From positions 1 through 40,567 of the forward strand of contig JAISGQ010000027.1 of assembly GCA_031262985.1 (NCBI GenBank): a DNA stretch of 40,567 bases. Reading direction: 5' to 3'. Source of the DNA: Oscillospiraceae bacterium (GTDB lineage: Bacteria > Bacillota > Clostridia > Oscillospirales > Acutalibacteraceae). A model generated the notes under the pieces. That model worked only from the letters and a program-made list of their open reading frames with translations. It made no database searches and had not been told where the DNA came from. Every line of letters starts with the position of its first letter. Positions within the stretch are counted from its first letter, which is position 1. Position numbers and translations under genes: made by a program. Of this stretch, positions 24,291-32,489 are shown piece by piece.

Positions 24291-25835
24291 ATGAAACATT
24301 TCGACTGCATTATTATCGGCGCGGGAGTAGTGGGCTGTGCCGTCGCGCGGGCTTTGTCGCTCTACGACATGAGCCTCGGAGTAATCGACCGCGCCTCCGA
24401 CGTCGCCGAAGGTGCGAGCAAGGCGAACAGCGGCTTGGTTCATGCGGGGTTCGACGCGCCTGAGGGAAGTCTCAAGGCTAAATTCAATGTGCGAGGCAAC
24501 GAGATGTTCGAGCCGCTGTGCGACGCTCTCGGAGTAAAATTCAAGAGGAACGGCGCGTTGGTGGTCGCGTTCTCGGAGGAGGACGTGCCGAAGCTCTACG
24601 CTCTCTTGGAGCGGGGGAAGCGCAACGGTGTCGAGAACCTCTCCATCCTCCCGCGCGAACAGCTCAGAAGGAAAGAGCCAAACCTCTCGGAGAATGCAGT
24701 TGCCGCGCTGTACGCACCGTCGGCGGGCATGGTCTGCCCCTACGGGCTGACTGCCGCGCTTGCCGACTTTGCCGCCGTAAACGGCGCAAGCTTCCTCTTT
24801 GAGCATAAGGTTCAATCGGTGGAGCGTATATCGGATGATACAGCCGATTGCTCCTCCTCCCGTTCGGCAGGAGGAGACGGCACGGCGCGTTTCCTCATTT
24901 ACACGGATAAAGGCGATTTTACCGCGGGAGTGCTGGTCAATGCCGCGGGAGTACATTCGGATGAGATAAACAATATGCTCTCTAAGGAGAAGCTGACTAT
25001 CACTCCGAGGCGGGGTGAGTATTACATGGTGGACAGGGCGAGAGACGGGCTTTTTGAAAGCACGGTGTTTAGTACTCCGACAAAAGTGAGCAAGGGGATT
25101 TTGGTGTCGCCCACAGTTGACGGCACTCTGCTCATAGGTCCTACGGCATACGAGGCGGAGAGTAAGGACGATGTTTCAGTGACCGCGAAGGGGCTGAGTT
25201 CTGTATTCTCGGCGGCGAAGGGGATATGCCCCTCCCTCTCGCGCCGCGATTTGTTCGCCGTTTTCGCGGGAAACAGAGCCTCGGGCGACAGAGGTGATTT
25301 TGTGATGGGAGAAGCCGCCGACGTTCCCTACTTCTTCAACGCCGCCGCTGTGGAGTCTCCCGGTCTCAGTGCCTCCCCCGCAATCGGGGAGTATCTGGCA
25401 GACGCGGTGGCACAGCGGATAGGAGCAGAAAAGAAGCCCAACCATCAGCTTTCGGCATACGAAAAGCCGCCGCTTAGGTTCTACGACATGGCCGAGGCAG
25501 AGCGGGAGGAGGCAATAAAGCGCGACCCGAACTACGCGGCTGTGGTGTGCCGCTGTGAGCTTGTGACGGAGGCGGAGATACGCGCCTCCATACGCCGACC
25601 TGTCGGCGCGCGCTCCCTTGACGGAGTGAAGAAGCGAACACGGGCGGGCATGGGCAGATGCCAGTCGGGCTTCTGCTGTCCGCGTGTGGCGGAAATCCTC
25701 GCGGAGGAGATGGGAGTGCCTATCGGCGAGGTGACAAAATCAGGCGGAAACTCACGGATTATAACAGGCTCTATCTGCTCCGACGCTAACGGCGGCGGGG
25801 AGGAGACAAGCGGCGGGGGAGGTGCGTTAAAATGA
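24291..25835 (+). CDS. GlpA-like FAD-dependent glycerol-3-phosphate dehydrogenase with C-terminal BFD [2Fe-2S] domain
   Basis: A 514-residue DAO-fold oxidoreductase starting at ATG 24291 with AAGGAG upstream. The FAD dinucleotide motif is IIIGAGVVGCAVARAL (about 7-22), followed by SKANSGLVHAGFD and, in the middle, LIGPTAYEAESKDD. The C-terminal domain (about 410-480) contains CRCELVTEAEIRASI and GMGRCQSGFCCPRV, four cysteines of a BFD-like [2Fe-2S] site. In Firmicutes this gene, the next FAD/NAD oxidoreductase and DUF1667 form a conserved trio thought to oxidise glycerol-3-phosphate anaerobically. It overlaps the next gene by ATGA. The last 25 residues are a low-complexity Gly/Ser tail. Confidence 0.88.
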   Translation: MKHFDCIIIGAGVVGCAVARALSLYDMSLGVIDRASDVAEGASKANSGLVHAGFDAPEGSLKAKFNVRGNEMFEPLCDALGVKFKRNGALVVAFSEEDVPKLYALLERGKRNGVENLSILPREQLRRKEPNLSENAVAALYAPSAGMVCPYGLTAALADFAAVNGASFLFEHKVQSVERISDDTADCSSSRSAGGDGTARFLIYTDKGDFTAGVLVNAAGVHSDEINNMLSKEKLTITPRRGEYYMVDRARDGLFESTVFSTPTKVSKGILVSPTVDGTLLIGPTAYEAESKDDVSVTAKGLSSVFSAAKGICPSLSRRDLFAVFAGNRASGDRGDFVMGEAADVPYFFNAAAVESPGLSASPAIGEYLADAVAQRIGAEKKPNHQLSAYEKPPLRFYDMAEAEREEAIKRDPNYAAVVCRCELVTEAEIRASIRRPVGARSLDGVKKRTRAGMGRCQSGFCCPRVAEILAEEMGVPIGEVTKSGGNSRIITGSICSDANGGGEETSGGGGALK

Positions 25836-27121
25836 GTGACAGCACATCGAGAGAACTCGTAATTATCGGCGCGGGTCCTGCGGGGCTTGCCGCCGCAATC
25901 TCCGCGTATGACAGCGGTTGCAGGGATATTCTCATTTTAGAGCGTGATAGCGTAACGGGAGGAATACTCAACCAGTGCATACACAACGGCTTCGGTCTGC
26001 ACTATTTCGGCGAGGAGCTGACAGGTCCTGAGTATGCGGCGCGATTCGCCGATATGGTTGAGGAGAAAAACTTCAAAGAGCATGGAATCGACATATGGCT
26101 CTCGGCGATGGTAATAGGGCTTAACGCAGAAAAAGAAGTGACCGTAGTTTCAAAAGAACGCGGTATACACAAAATTAACGCCAAGGCGGTAATCCTCGCC
26201 ATGGGGTGCAGAGAGCGGGCGAGAGGCGCGATAGGTATACCGGGAGTTCGTGCCGCCGGAATAATGACGGCGGGGACTGCTCAGAGATTTTCCAACCTCG
26301 AGGGGCTTATGGTAGGCAAGCGCGTGTTCATCCTCGGTTCGGGGGATATAGGACTTATCATGGCGCGGCGGCTGACATTAGAAGGCGCGAAGGTACTTGC
26401 CTGCGCGGAGATTATGCCCTACTCTTCGGGGCTGAGGAGGAATATTGTGCAGTGTCTTGACGACTACGGCATACCGCTCCTCCTCTCCCACACGGTGACA
26501 AATATCAGCGGGGAGGGCAGAGTTAGTGCGGTCACAGTCTCCCGCGTGGACGATAACCTCGTTCCCATAGAGGGGAGCGAAACGGTCTACGAGTGCGACA
26601 CTCTCATTCTCTCCGTGGGGCTGATTCCGGAAAACGAGCTATCACTCCTCGCAGATGTGGAGATGGACAGCGCGACAAACGGCGCGAGAGTTGACCAAAA
26701 TCTCAGCACTTCTGTAGACGGGATATTCTCCTGCGGAAACGTCCTCCATGTGCATGACCTCGCAGACAATGTGTCTAAGGAGAGCATACGCGCAGGAGCG
26801 GCGGCGGTTCGGTATATTGGCGAACAGCGCGGCATGGGCGGCAGGAGTATTCCGATAGTGGGAGGAAACGGTGTAACAGGCGTACTGCCGCAGAGCTACT
26901 CCTACTGTGAGGAGGAGCAGGCACAGCCGCTCTCTATCAGCTTCAGAGCCTCGGCGAAATACCGAAAGGCTTATGTTTCGGTTAAATTCGGAGATGCCGA
27001 GGTTCGGCGCGTACTAAAGCAGGTTATCTCTCCCGGGGAGATGGAGAGCGTTTCACTCAGCGAGGAGATTGTATCGAAAATCGGCGGCTGTGACAGGGTT
27101 ACGGTGGAGATTGAGGAGTAG
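25832..27121 (+). CDS. FAD/NAD(P)-dependent oxidoreductase, partner of the GlpA-like protein
   Basis: A 429-residue pyridine-nucleotide-disulphide-type oxidoreductase. The first Rossmann motif is VIIGAGPAGLAAAISAY (about 10-26). It is followed by GGILNQCIHNGFG, the NAD site VFILGSGDIGLIMARRL (about 164-180), and the closing FAD motif VDGIFSCGNVLHVHDLAD. This is the central protein of the GlpA-like/oxidoreductase/DUF1667 trio and probably passes electrons from the dehydrogenase to NAD or another acceptor. The start overlaps the previous stop by ATGA, implying translational coupling. Confidence 0.9.
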   Translation: MSDSTSRELVIIGAGPAGLAAAISAYDSGCRDILILERDSVTGGILNQCIHNGFGLHYFGEELTGPEYAARFADMVEEKNFKEHGIDIWLSAMVIGLNAEKEVTVVSKERGIHKINAKAVILAMGCRERARGAIGIPGVRAAGIMTAGTAQRFSNLEGLMVGKRVFILGSGDIGLIMARRLTLEGAKVLACAEIMPYSSGLRRNIVQCLDDYGIPLLLSHTVTNISGEGRVSAVTVSRVDDNLVPIEGSETVYECDTLILSVGLIPENELSLLADVEMDSATNGARVDQNLSTSVDGIFSCGNVLHVHDLADNVSKESIRAGAAAVRYIGEQRGMGGRSIPIVGGNGVTGVLPQSYSYCEEEQAQPLSISFRASAKYRKAYVSVKFGDAEVRRVLKQVISPGEMESVSLSEEIVSKIGGCDRVTVEIEE

Positions 27122-27135
27122 GCTGTAGCTACAGC
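27122..27135. repeat. 14-bp perfect palindrome directly after a stop codon
   Basis: GCTGTAGCTACAGC is its own reverse complement and begins at the base after the stop of the oxidoreductase gene. With no T-run it is not a terminator; it may be a processing or protein-binding site, or chance. Confidence 0.4.
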
Positions 27136-27187
27136 GGAGCAGTAAACGAAGCGGTATCAGTACGAATAACTAAGGAGGGCGGAGCAT

Positions 27188-27544
27188 ATGCAAAAGAAGC
27201 TTATCTGCATAAATTGTCCCATAGGCTGTGAGGTCACTGCCGAAACAACCGAGGGAGGAGAAATAGTTTTCGTCACGGGAAACGCCTGCAAGCGCGGAGA
27301 CGACTATGTCCGCTCGGAGCTTACAAACCCGTCGCGGATTGTCACCTCCCTTGTCAAGATGGAGGGGTACACCCAGCCTCTGAGCGTAAAGACCGCCGCT
27401 CCCATTCCGAAGGAGAAGATAGCCGCCTGTGTCGCCGAGATACACAGAGCGAGGGTTACTCCTCCCATACGGATAGGCGATGCGGTGGTGCGTGACGTGT
27501 GCGGCACGGGAGTGGATGTAGTGGCGACGAAGGATGTCGGGTGA
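27188..27544 (+). CDS. DUF1667 protein, small metal-binding partner of the GlpA-like complex
   Basis: A 118-residue protein with four N-terminal cysteines in CINCPIGCEVTAE (residues 7-20) and GNACKRGDDYVRSEL (about 36-50), the DUF1667 signature that probably binds a metal or iron-sulphur centre. The C-terminal half includes GYTQPLSVKTAAPIPK. The start ATG has AGGAGG upstream. It completes the conserved three-gene glycerol-3-phosphate oxidation set. Confidence 0.93.
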   Translation: MQKKLICINCPIGCEVTAETTEGGEIVFVTGNACKRGDDYVRSELTNPSRIVTSLVKMEGYTQPLSVKTAAPIPKEKIAACVAEIHRARVTPPIRIGDAVVRDVCGTGVDVVATKDVG

Positions 27545-27604
27545 TATTTGGGTAAAATGCTGTGTTCAAACTGCGTTGTGAAATTTAGTAAAGAATGGTT
27601 AATA

Positions 27605-28030
27605 ATGAAAAAATCTAAGACTGCGGCAGTTATACTCTGCCTTGTTGTGATGTTTTCTTTCTCCTCCTGTATCCCTAATCCGGGGCAGGTAAATGAGGCG
27701 GATATCGTTTTAGGCAAGTCGTCAAAATTTACAGAAAAGGAAGTTCAGGAGGCGGCAAACTGTGTTTTAGAGAAGTTCAGGGATTTTGAAGGTTGCAATT
27801 TATTGCGGCTTTGGTATGACGAGGACGAGAGCAACTACGAGGCGAACTACTACTACTTAACGGATGAGGTCGGAGAAGACAATATAATTGTCCTGTTTTC
27901 TGATTTTTATGTCAGCAGTACAGAAACCGGCGGCGGGCTTGAACCTAATTATGAGTACACAGATTGGATGTGGATTATAGTCAGAGAAAGCGAAAATGAC
28001 GATTGGGAAGTTAGGGATTGGGGCTATTAA
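27605..28030 (+). CDS. Putative lipoprotein, unknown function
   Basis: From ATG 27605 the product is 141 residues. A basic start MKKSK, a hydrophobic stretch and MFSFSSC form a lipoprotein signal with Cys22 as the lipidated residue. The mature part is acidic and polar, with EVQEAANCVLEKF and an aromatic-rich C-terminus ending WEVRDWGY. The family is not recognised. The ribosome site is poor. The frame is open to 27548, but those residues would precede the signal sequence. It stands between DUF1667 and the LRR gene. Confidence 0.75.
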   Translation: MKKSKTAAVILCLVVMFSFSSCIPNPGQVNEADIVLGKSSKFTEKEVQEAANCVLEKFRDFEGCNLLRLWYDEDESNYEANYYYLTDEVGEDNIIVLFSDFYVSSTETGGGLEPNYEYTDWMWIIVRESENDDWEVRDWGY

Positions 28031-28063
28031 TCAGAATCTCATAAGTTAAAGAGGGGGATTATC

Positions 28064-29545
28064 ATGGCAAGATATAGGAAAAATCAGCATAAAACCACAA
28101 AGTCGGGTACTATGCTGTCGATTGTGTTTGTGTGCATTTTCGCGATAGCGGCTTTCGTTTTTTGGCAGGCTCAAAGCGCGGTCACTATTTTAGGTAAGGA
28201 GTACAAAACGGACACTACAGAGCTTGATTTGAGCAACTCCGATTTCGGTAGTGAACCCTCCGAGGTGGCGGATTTGGGGAGATTCATCAAGCTCGAAAGG
28301 CTTGATTTGCGTAACACTCAGATAGGCATCGAGGATTTTGAGAGCATCCGCAAAATGTATCCGAGTTGTGAGATTCTTTGGTCCGTCCCTATGGGAGGAG
28401 AAAAAATCTCCAGCATCAAAAAGTCGCTCTCCATCGGCAATTTGGACACATCGGAGTTCTACAAGCTCAAATATTTCCCCCTTCTTGAGACTGTTGACGC
28501 AAGCGGCTGTGACGACTACGAGGCAATACTTCGCCTCGTGAGCGAATATGAGGAGATTAGCTTCAAGTGGACTGTAAAGCTACTCGGCCTCACATTCGAC
28601 AGTGACGCTGAGGAGATAGAAATAAAGGGCAAAAAGATAGACAACCCCGAAGATATCACAAACGCACTAAAATATCTGCCCAATGTCAAGGCGGCGGGCA
28701 TCTACTCCTGCAACCTCTCCCACGAGCAGATGTACAAGCTGCAGGAGCAGACGAAGGGCTGCACCTTCTCGTGGGACTTCAAGCTGTCGGGAGTTACAGT
28801 AAAAACCAACGCCAAAACGGTGGACATGAAGCAAAAGAGGATAACCGACCTCGACGCGTTTCGTGAGGGACTGCGCCATTTTACGGGGCTTGAGAAGATA
28901 GATATGTGCGGCTGCGGTTTGTCCAATAAGACTATGGAATCGCTAATCGCCGAATTTCCGAAAACGAAATTTGTGTGGCGGGTATATATGGGGAAATGGT
29001 CGCTGAGGACGGATACTACATATTTCTCCACCAAAAATTTCGCGAGGAATAAAGACCCAAAGGGATATCGGCTGACTAACGACGACATTCAGGTGCTTAA
29101 ATACTGCACCGATTTGGAAGCTCTCGACCTCGGACACAACAACATTTCCGACATAACCGTGATAGGAACTCTGACTAAGCTCCAAATTCTCATTCTTGCC
29201 GATTGCCGCATTTCCGATATTTCTCCCATTGCGAACCTCAAGGATTTGTACTACCTTGAGCTGTTTATGAACAATATCAAGGACATCTCACCTCTCGCAG
29301 GACTTACTAACCTGCTCGACCTCAACTACTGCCACAACTACGCCACCGACTTAACTCCGCTGAACAATCTGCCGAAGTTAGAGCGGCTGTGGTGCAGCTA
29401 CAACGGCATCTCCGCCGCTAAGGTCAACGCGTTCAAGAAGAGCCACCCCGACTGCAATGTGCAGAGTGCTTTGTATTGGTCCACAGGCAATGGCTGGCGG
29501 ACGCACAAGAGATATTATGAGATGATAAAGAAACTGCATATGTAG
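28064..29545 (+). CDS. Membrane-anchored leucine-rich-repeat protein
   Basis: A 493-residue protein with AGGGGG before the ATG. A basic N-terminus precedes one helix (about 17-36, TMLSIVFVCIFAIAAFVFW), which anchors an extracytoplasmic body. Residues about 45-330 contain irregular repeats built on segments like LERLDLRNTQI and FSWDFKLSGV. Residues about 345-450 form regular 22-residue internalin-type repeats: LEALDLGHNNISDI, LQILILADCRISDI, LYYLELFMNNIKDI. The C-terminus is a basic WRTHKRYYEMIKKLHM tail. Such proteins usually bind proteins or glycans at the surface. It follows the lipoprotein gene by 33 bases and may be cotranscribed with it. Confidence 0.85.
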   Translation: MARYRKNQHKTTKSGTMLSIVFVCIFAIAAFVFWQAQSAVTILGKEYKTDTTELDLSNSDFGSEPSEVADLGRFIKLERLDLRNTQIGIEDFESIRKMYPSCEILWSVPMGGEKISSIKKSLSIGNLDTSEFYKLKYFPLLETVDASGCDDYEAILRLVSEYEEISFKWTVKLLGLTFDSDAEEIEIKGKKIDNPEDITNALKYLPNVKAAGIYSCNLSHEQMYKLQEQTKGCTFSWDFKLSGVTVKTNAKTVDMKQKRITDLDAFREGLRHFTGLEKIDMCGCGLSNKTMESLIAEFPKTKFVWRVYMGKWSLRTDTTYFSTKNFARNKDPKGYRLTNDDIQVLKYCTDLEALDLGHNNISDITVIGTLTKLQILILADCRISDISPIANLKDLYYLELFMNNIKDISPLAGLTNLLDLNYCHNYATDLTPLNNLPKLERLWCSYNGISAAKVNAFKKSHPDCNVQSALYWSTGNGWRTHKRYYEMIKKLHM

Positions 29546-29581
29546 ATACATAAGGGTGCAGTACCATATCGTAGCTGATGT

Positions 29582-29616
29582 AAATCCCCCGACCGCGTGA
29601 ATGCAGTTGGGGGATT
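29582..29616 (+). terminator. Hairpin after the LRR gene, weak terminator
   Basis: AAATCCCCC (29582-29590) pairs with GGGGGATTT (29608-29616), extended by GAC/GTT. The T-run is short (ATTTGTG). The stretch 29617-29737 that follows shows nothing I recognise. Confidence 0.55.
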
Positions 29617-29737
29617 TGTGTCGGCTGTATCTATTTGTGCAGGCAATAATTGATATGCTTAAACCACGGCTAAGCAGGTGAGAGTTGATGAAACGGTAGT
29701 GAGGTATGGCAAGAAAAACGCCCTAACGTTATAATGA

Positions 29738-29783
29738 CTAAGGGTCGCAAACCGATATCATCCAATGCGTTTGCGACCCTTAG
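29738..29783. repeat. Inverted repeat (15-bp perfect arms) at the edge of the toxin remnant
   Basis: Arms 29738-29752 and 29769-29783 are exact complements with a 16-nt loop. The right arm encodes the last residues of the toxin-linker remnant, so it may be an inverted duplication made by recombination, or a terminator for the leftward locus. Confidence 0.7.
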
Positions 29784-29910
29784 CTGTATCCGCCGCCGCA
29801 TCTGCGCCTTTTACCGCACTGTAACCCAGTATTGAGAGAGCGATATCCGGAATAACATACCCTATACTGATGTTAGAAACATATTTGACAGGAGCTGAAA
29901 TGAAACCCAT
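29758..29910 (-). pseudogene. Remnant of a polymorphic-toxin pre-toxin linker
   Basis: From ATG 29910 the frame gives 50 residues; it is open to TTG 29964 without a ribosome site. It contains IPDIALSILGYSAVKGAD and AAADTAK, an Ala/Asp-rich linker much like the AAKAADALDDLGDTAK at the start of the remnant at 31240. Such linkers precede variable C-terminal toxin domains. Here the frame stops abruptly after GRKRIG within an inverted repeat and no toxin domain follows, so it is read as debris. Confidence 0.45.
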
Positions 29911-30025
29911 ATTCAAAAGAAAGCAAAACTCCCATAGAGCCTGGCCCTCTCTGCTATTAAGCAATTATTTGTTCAAGTAATCCTTTACCGTATTATGGGG
30001 AAATATACACGAGAGACCATAGCGG

Positions 30026-30213
30026 TTATTCTAAAACTATACAGTTGGGTTCGACAGTCAGCAACTCTATAGTTTCTCCTTTTGTGGTTACAAACTCCAC
30101 CTCATATGCCGTCGTAGGACTATCATAAACAAACACTACCGTGCCGATACATCTTTTTTTACCTTAATTGATAATCTGCGGGACGCTTTAACTACCGAAT
30201 ACTCTTTTATCAC
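30026..30213 (-). pseudogene. DUF4926-like immunity protein gene, frameshifted at an A7 run
   Basis: GTG 30213 has GGAG 8 nt upstream and begins V/MIKEYSVVKASRRLSIK. After a seven-A run (minus strand, 30154-30160) this frame hits a stop within a few codons. The next frame continues as IGTVVFVYDSPTTAYEVEF and TIELLTVEPN to a TAA at 30026-30028. The joined product of about 62 residues resembles DUF4926, a small family found beside toxins. One extra A would restore it. It may be a dead gene, a phase-variable one, or one rescued by slippage; a sequencing error is also possible. The rest of 29965-30320 shows no other gene. Confidence 0.6.
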
Positions 30214-30320
30214 TGTAATAACTCCTCATCGTTTATTTGGGATTGCTGTAACAAGTCTCACTATTCCGTCATTGTTTTATATAAGAATACTCGTCGTTGT
30301 ACGGTTAAACGTTTAACAGA

Positions 30321-30731
30321 TTATTTTATCAGTCCTTCGGCTATATCTATATTACTTAGATACCTATCCTTGCAAGAGGAACTCATCCAGTCAAACTCAT
30401 TGGTTTTAACTCTGAGATCCTTAAGGACATTTCTGATAATTACTATTAAATTTTCATCTTTAATAGTATTCCAGTTTTCGACTATAATACGTAAGATGTC
30501 TCCGTCAACCAATTCTCCGCAAAATGGGTCAATTTCAAATAATTCTATTGCTCTTTGTATCGCCACATCAGGAAGAATGGATTGTCTTAACATTCTTGTA
30601 ACATCTTGAACATCAAGTTCACCGTATGTTTTATCAATTAAATTATTATACCATTCTGTTAATGATGATTTGAAATCTCCTTTATCATAAATAAATCCAT
30701 AGTGTTCTTTAATTGTACCATTATAGCGCAT
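30321..30731 (-). CDS. Immunity protein, CdiI-like (contact-dependent inhibition type)
   Basis: A complete 136-residue soluble acidic protein. It has the pattern of CdiI_2-type immunity proteins: an N-terminal segment with aromatic residues (EHYGFIYDKGDF, SLTEWYNNLI), then the helical core VQDVTRMLRQSILPDVAIQRAIELF and PFCGELVDGDILRIIV. The start ATG 30731 has GGAGG 9 nt upstream, placed inside the 3' end of the toxin remnant, the usual toxin-immunity coupling. It is A+T-rich. It would protect against the matching toxin from neighbours even though its own toxin gene is truncated. Confidence 0.72.
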   Translation of the reverse strand: MRYNGTIKEHYGFIYDKGDFKSSLTEWYNNLIDKTYGELDVQDVTRMLRQSILPDVAIQRAIELFEIDPFCGELVDGDILRIIVENWNTIKDENLIVIIRNVLKDLRVKTNEFDWMSSSCKDRYLSNIDIAEGLIK

Positions 30732-30733
30732 TT

Positions 30734-31240
30734 TTATATACCTCCATATGCTTCGAATAACAACTTTATTTTATTTATGTAATCATTTGTTATATTTAAA
30801 TTTCCCTGAAGATACTCGCGCACGGCAGGAGAAAGATTCGAATTTTTTAAAGAACCGGATAATCCTGATTTTATATCTTTTAACGCAGTGTACGAATCTA
30901 ACATTTCTTGCAAATGATTATAATACCCACCTTTTGGATTGGGCACAGGATTACCTTGGAGATCTCGCAAAGTGCCAGAGAAATCACTTTCCTTTAAATG
31001 ATCACGAATTGTGTTTTCCAAAGTATCTATATTTCTCTTTTGAGCGCGTGTAAGAAGTTTTTTCACTTCCGCAACTATTTCATCGTGGCTGAAACCTGCT
31101 TTTATGAGGTCATCCCATGTTGCTCCTGAGTTAAGCATATCATCAATGCTTTTGCTCACGCTTGCAACATCATCAACCGTATCAGTCGTTTTTGCAGTAT
31201 CGCCAAGGTCGTCCAGCGCATCAGCCGCTTTTGCCGCATA
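30734..31240 (-). pseudogene. Toxin C-terminal domain remnant (Ntox28-like) lacking its delivery region
   Basis: An open frame of 168 residues starts directly after an in-frame TGA (31241-31243), six bases below the esterase stop, and ends at 30734. It opens with the linker AAKAADALDDLGDTAKTTD. A helical stretch SKSIDDMLNSGATWDDLIKA follows, then a compact domain with GNPVPNPKGGYYNHLQEM, which I associate with Ntox28-type RNase toxins. The domain family is tentative. No N-terminal secretion or repeat region exists. The only internal start (GTG 31159) lacks a ribosome site. The immunity gene follows at once. This is a displaced or orphan toxin cassette. Confidence 0.6.
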
Positions 31241-31246
31241 TCAACC

Positions 31247-32311
31247 CTATCGCGACCTCTTTTTGCCCGAACGGAAGAATATTAAGGCGGCGAAGAAAAT
31301 CACCACAACAGACGAAAGGAGAAAAACTCCCATCACAGTGACAAACACGCTGTAATTTGCCGAGGTGCTTTCCATCGGAGCGGGAGCGGCAGAAGAATCC
31401 TCCGTCCGGCTGTCAAAGTCGGCGTAGTTATTCTGAGTTGCCGCAGCCGTGGTCGTAGTAGTCGCTATGGTAGTCGTCGTGGGGAGCGCAGTCGGGTCGA
31501 CAGCTCCTCTCAGAGACTGGGAAAACATCCATAAATATGTAGCCTCGCTGGTATAGGCTTTTTTCCAGCAATCTCTGTGGTCTACTCCCTCATATTCGGT
31601 GTACTTGCAGTTGGTGTTTCCTGCCGCCTTCAATGCCTTGTACATATCACGCGAACATTTCACATAAACATTTTGATCCTTGCTCCCGTGGAAAATCCAG
31701 ATAGGAGTATTGCCCATCTCCTTCGCTCTGTTGGGGTCTCCTCCTCCGCAGACAGGCACAGCCGCAGCGAATTTCCCGGGATACCGCCACAAAATATCCC
31801 ACGTTCCGAAGCCGCCCATAGAAAGCCCTGTGACGTACAGCCTGTCCGTATCGCAGGAGTACTCCACAGAGACTTTATCCACAATTTTCATCACCATTTT
31901 GAGGCTTTTTGTCACAGCTAAATTCGAGGTGTCCACATTAGTCGTGTACCCCTTATTGTTCACCCACTTCTTTCCGTTAGTTGGTGCTTGCGGAGCAACT
32001 ACCACGCAGGGGAATTTTTTCTGATACTCATCGCTCGTCAGAGTTGAGAGTAGCTCAAACTGCACCTGATTGAGATTGTCGTCGCCGTAGTTGCCCGAGC
32101 CGTGCAAAAAGAGCACCATGGGATATTTCAAATCAGCATCAAAATCATCCGGCAGAAAGACTCTGTACTGCATGGTAAGTCCGTTTTGAGTGTACGACTT
32201 CGCCACTGATTTATCCAAGTCAATGCCCTTGTGCATAGTCTCGGCACCGACAGAAAAAACGCCTGTCAACGCCAAAAATATTAAAATTAAAATCAAGAGT
32301 GCTTTTTTCAT
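31247..32311 (-). CDS. Secreted, membrane-anchored alpha/beta-hydrolase esterase
   Basis: A 354-residue protein whose ATG 32311 has GGAGG 6 nt upstream (GTG 32314 is too close). A signal peptide covers about 1-24. The catalytic domain resembles PHB-depolymerase/feruloyl-esterase-type hydrolases: the oxyanion region is VLFLHGSGNYGDDN, the nucleophile lies in VTGLSMGGFGTWD, the acid in IFHGSKDQNV and the histidine in EGVDHRDCW. A Thr-rich linker (TTTTIATTTTTAAA) leads to a C-terminal helix and basic tail GKKRSR, anchoring it on the cell surface. It probably acts on plant-wall or dietary esters. Its 3' end directly borders the toxin remnant. Confidence 0.87.
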   Translation of the reverse strand: MKKALLILILIFLALTGVFSVGAETMHKGIDLDKSVAKSYTQNGLTMQYRVFLPDDFDADLKYPMVLFLHGSGNYGDDNLNQVQFELLSTLTSDEYQKKFPCVVVAPQAPTNGKKWVNNKGYTTNVDTSNLAVTKSLKMVMKIVDKVSVEYSCDTDRLYVTGLSMGGFGTWDILWRYPGKFAAAVPVCGGGDPNRAKEMGNTPIWIFHGSKDQNVYVKCSRDMYKALKAAGNTNCKYTEYEGVDHRDCWKKAYTSEATYLWMFSQSLRGAVDPTALPTTTTIATTTTTAAATQNNYADFDSRTEDSSAAPAPMESTSANYSVFVTVMGVFLLSSVVVIFFAALIFFRSGKKRSR

Positions 32312-32423
32312 CACAATCCTCCGATTAGCTTGATTTATCGCCTACATATGATAACAAAGTTCCCCCAAAAAATCAAATATTTGTATTATCTTTTTTACCG
32401 TAGATTCAATATCCTGCAAGGTA

Positions 32424-32452
32424 TTGATTTTTTTCCTTTCCTCACCTACAAT
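32424..32452 (+). promoter_or_regulatory. Promoter of the tandem membrane-protein genes
   Basis: TTGATT (32424-32429), 17 bases, TACAAT (32447-32452), 37 bases before the first start codon. Confidence 0.5.
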
Positions 32453-32489
32453 ATAATCACCAAAAGCAATGCAGAAGGAGATAAAATCC

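Noticed and set aside
29640-29737. Short frame ending RYGKKNALTL after the LRR gene
   Set aside because: It has no start codon or ribosome site and is too short to call.
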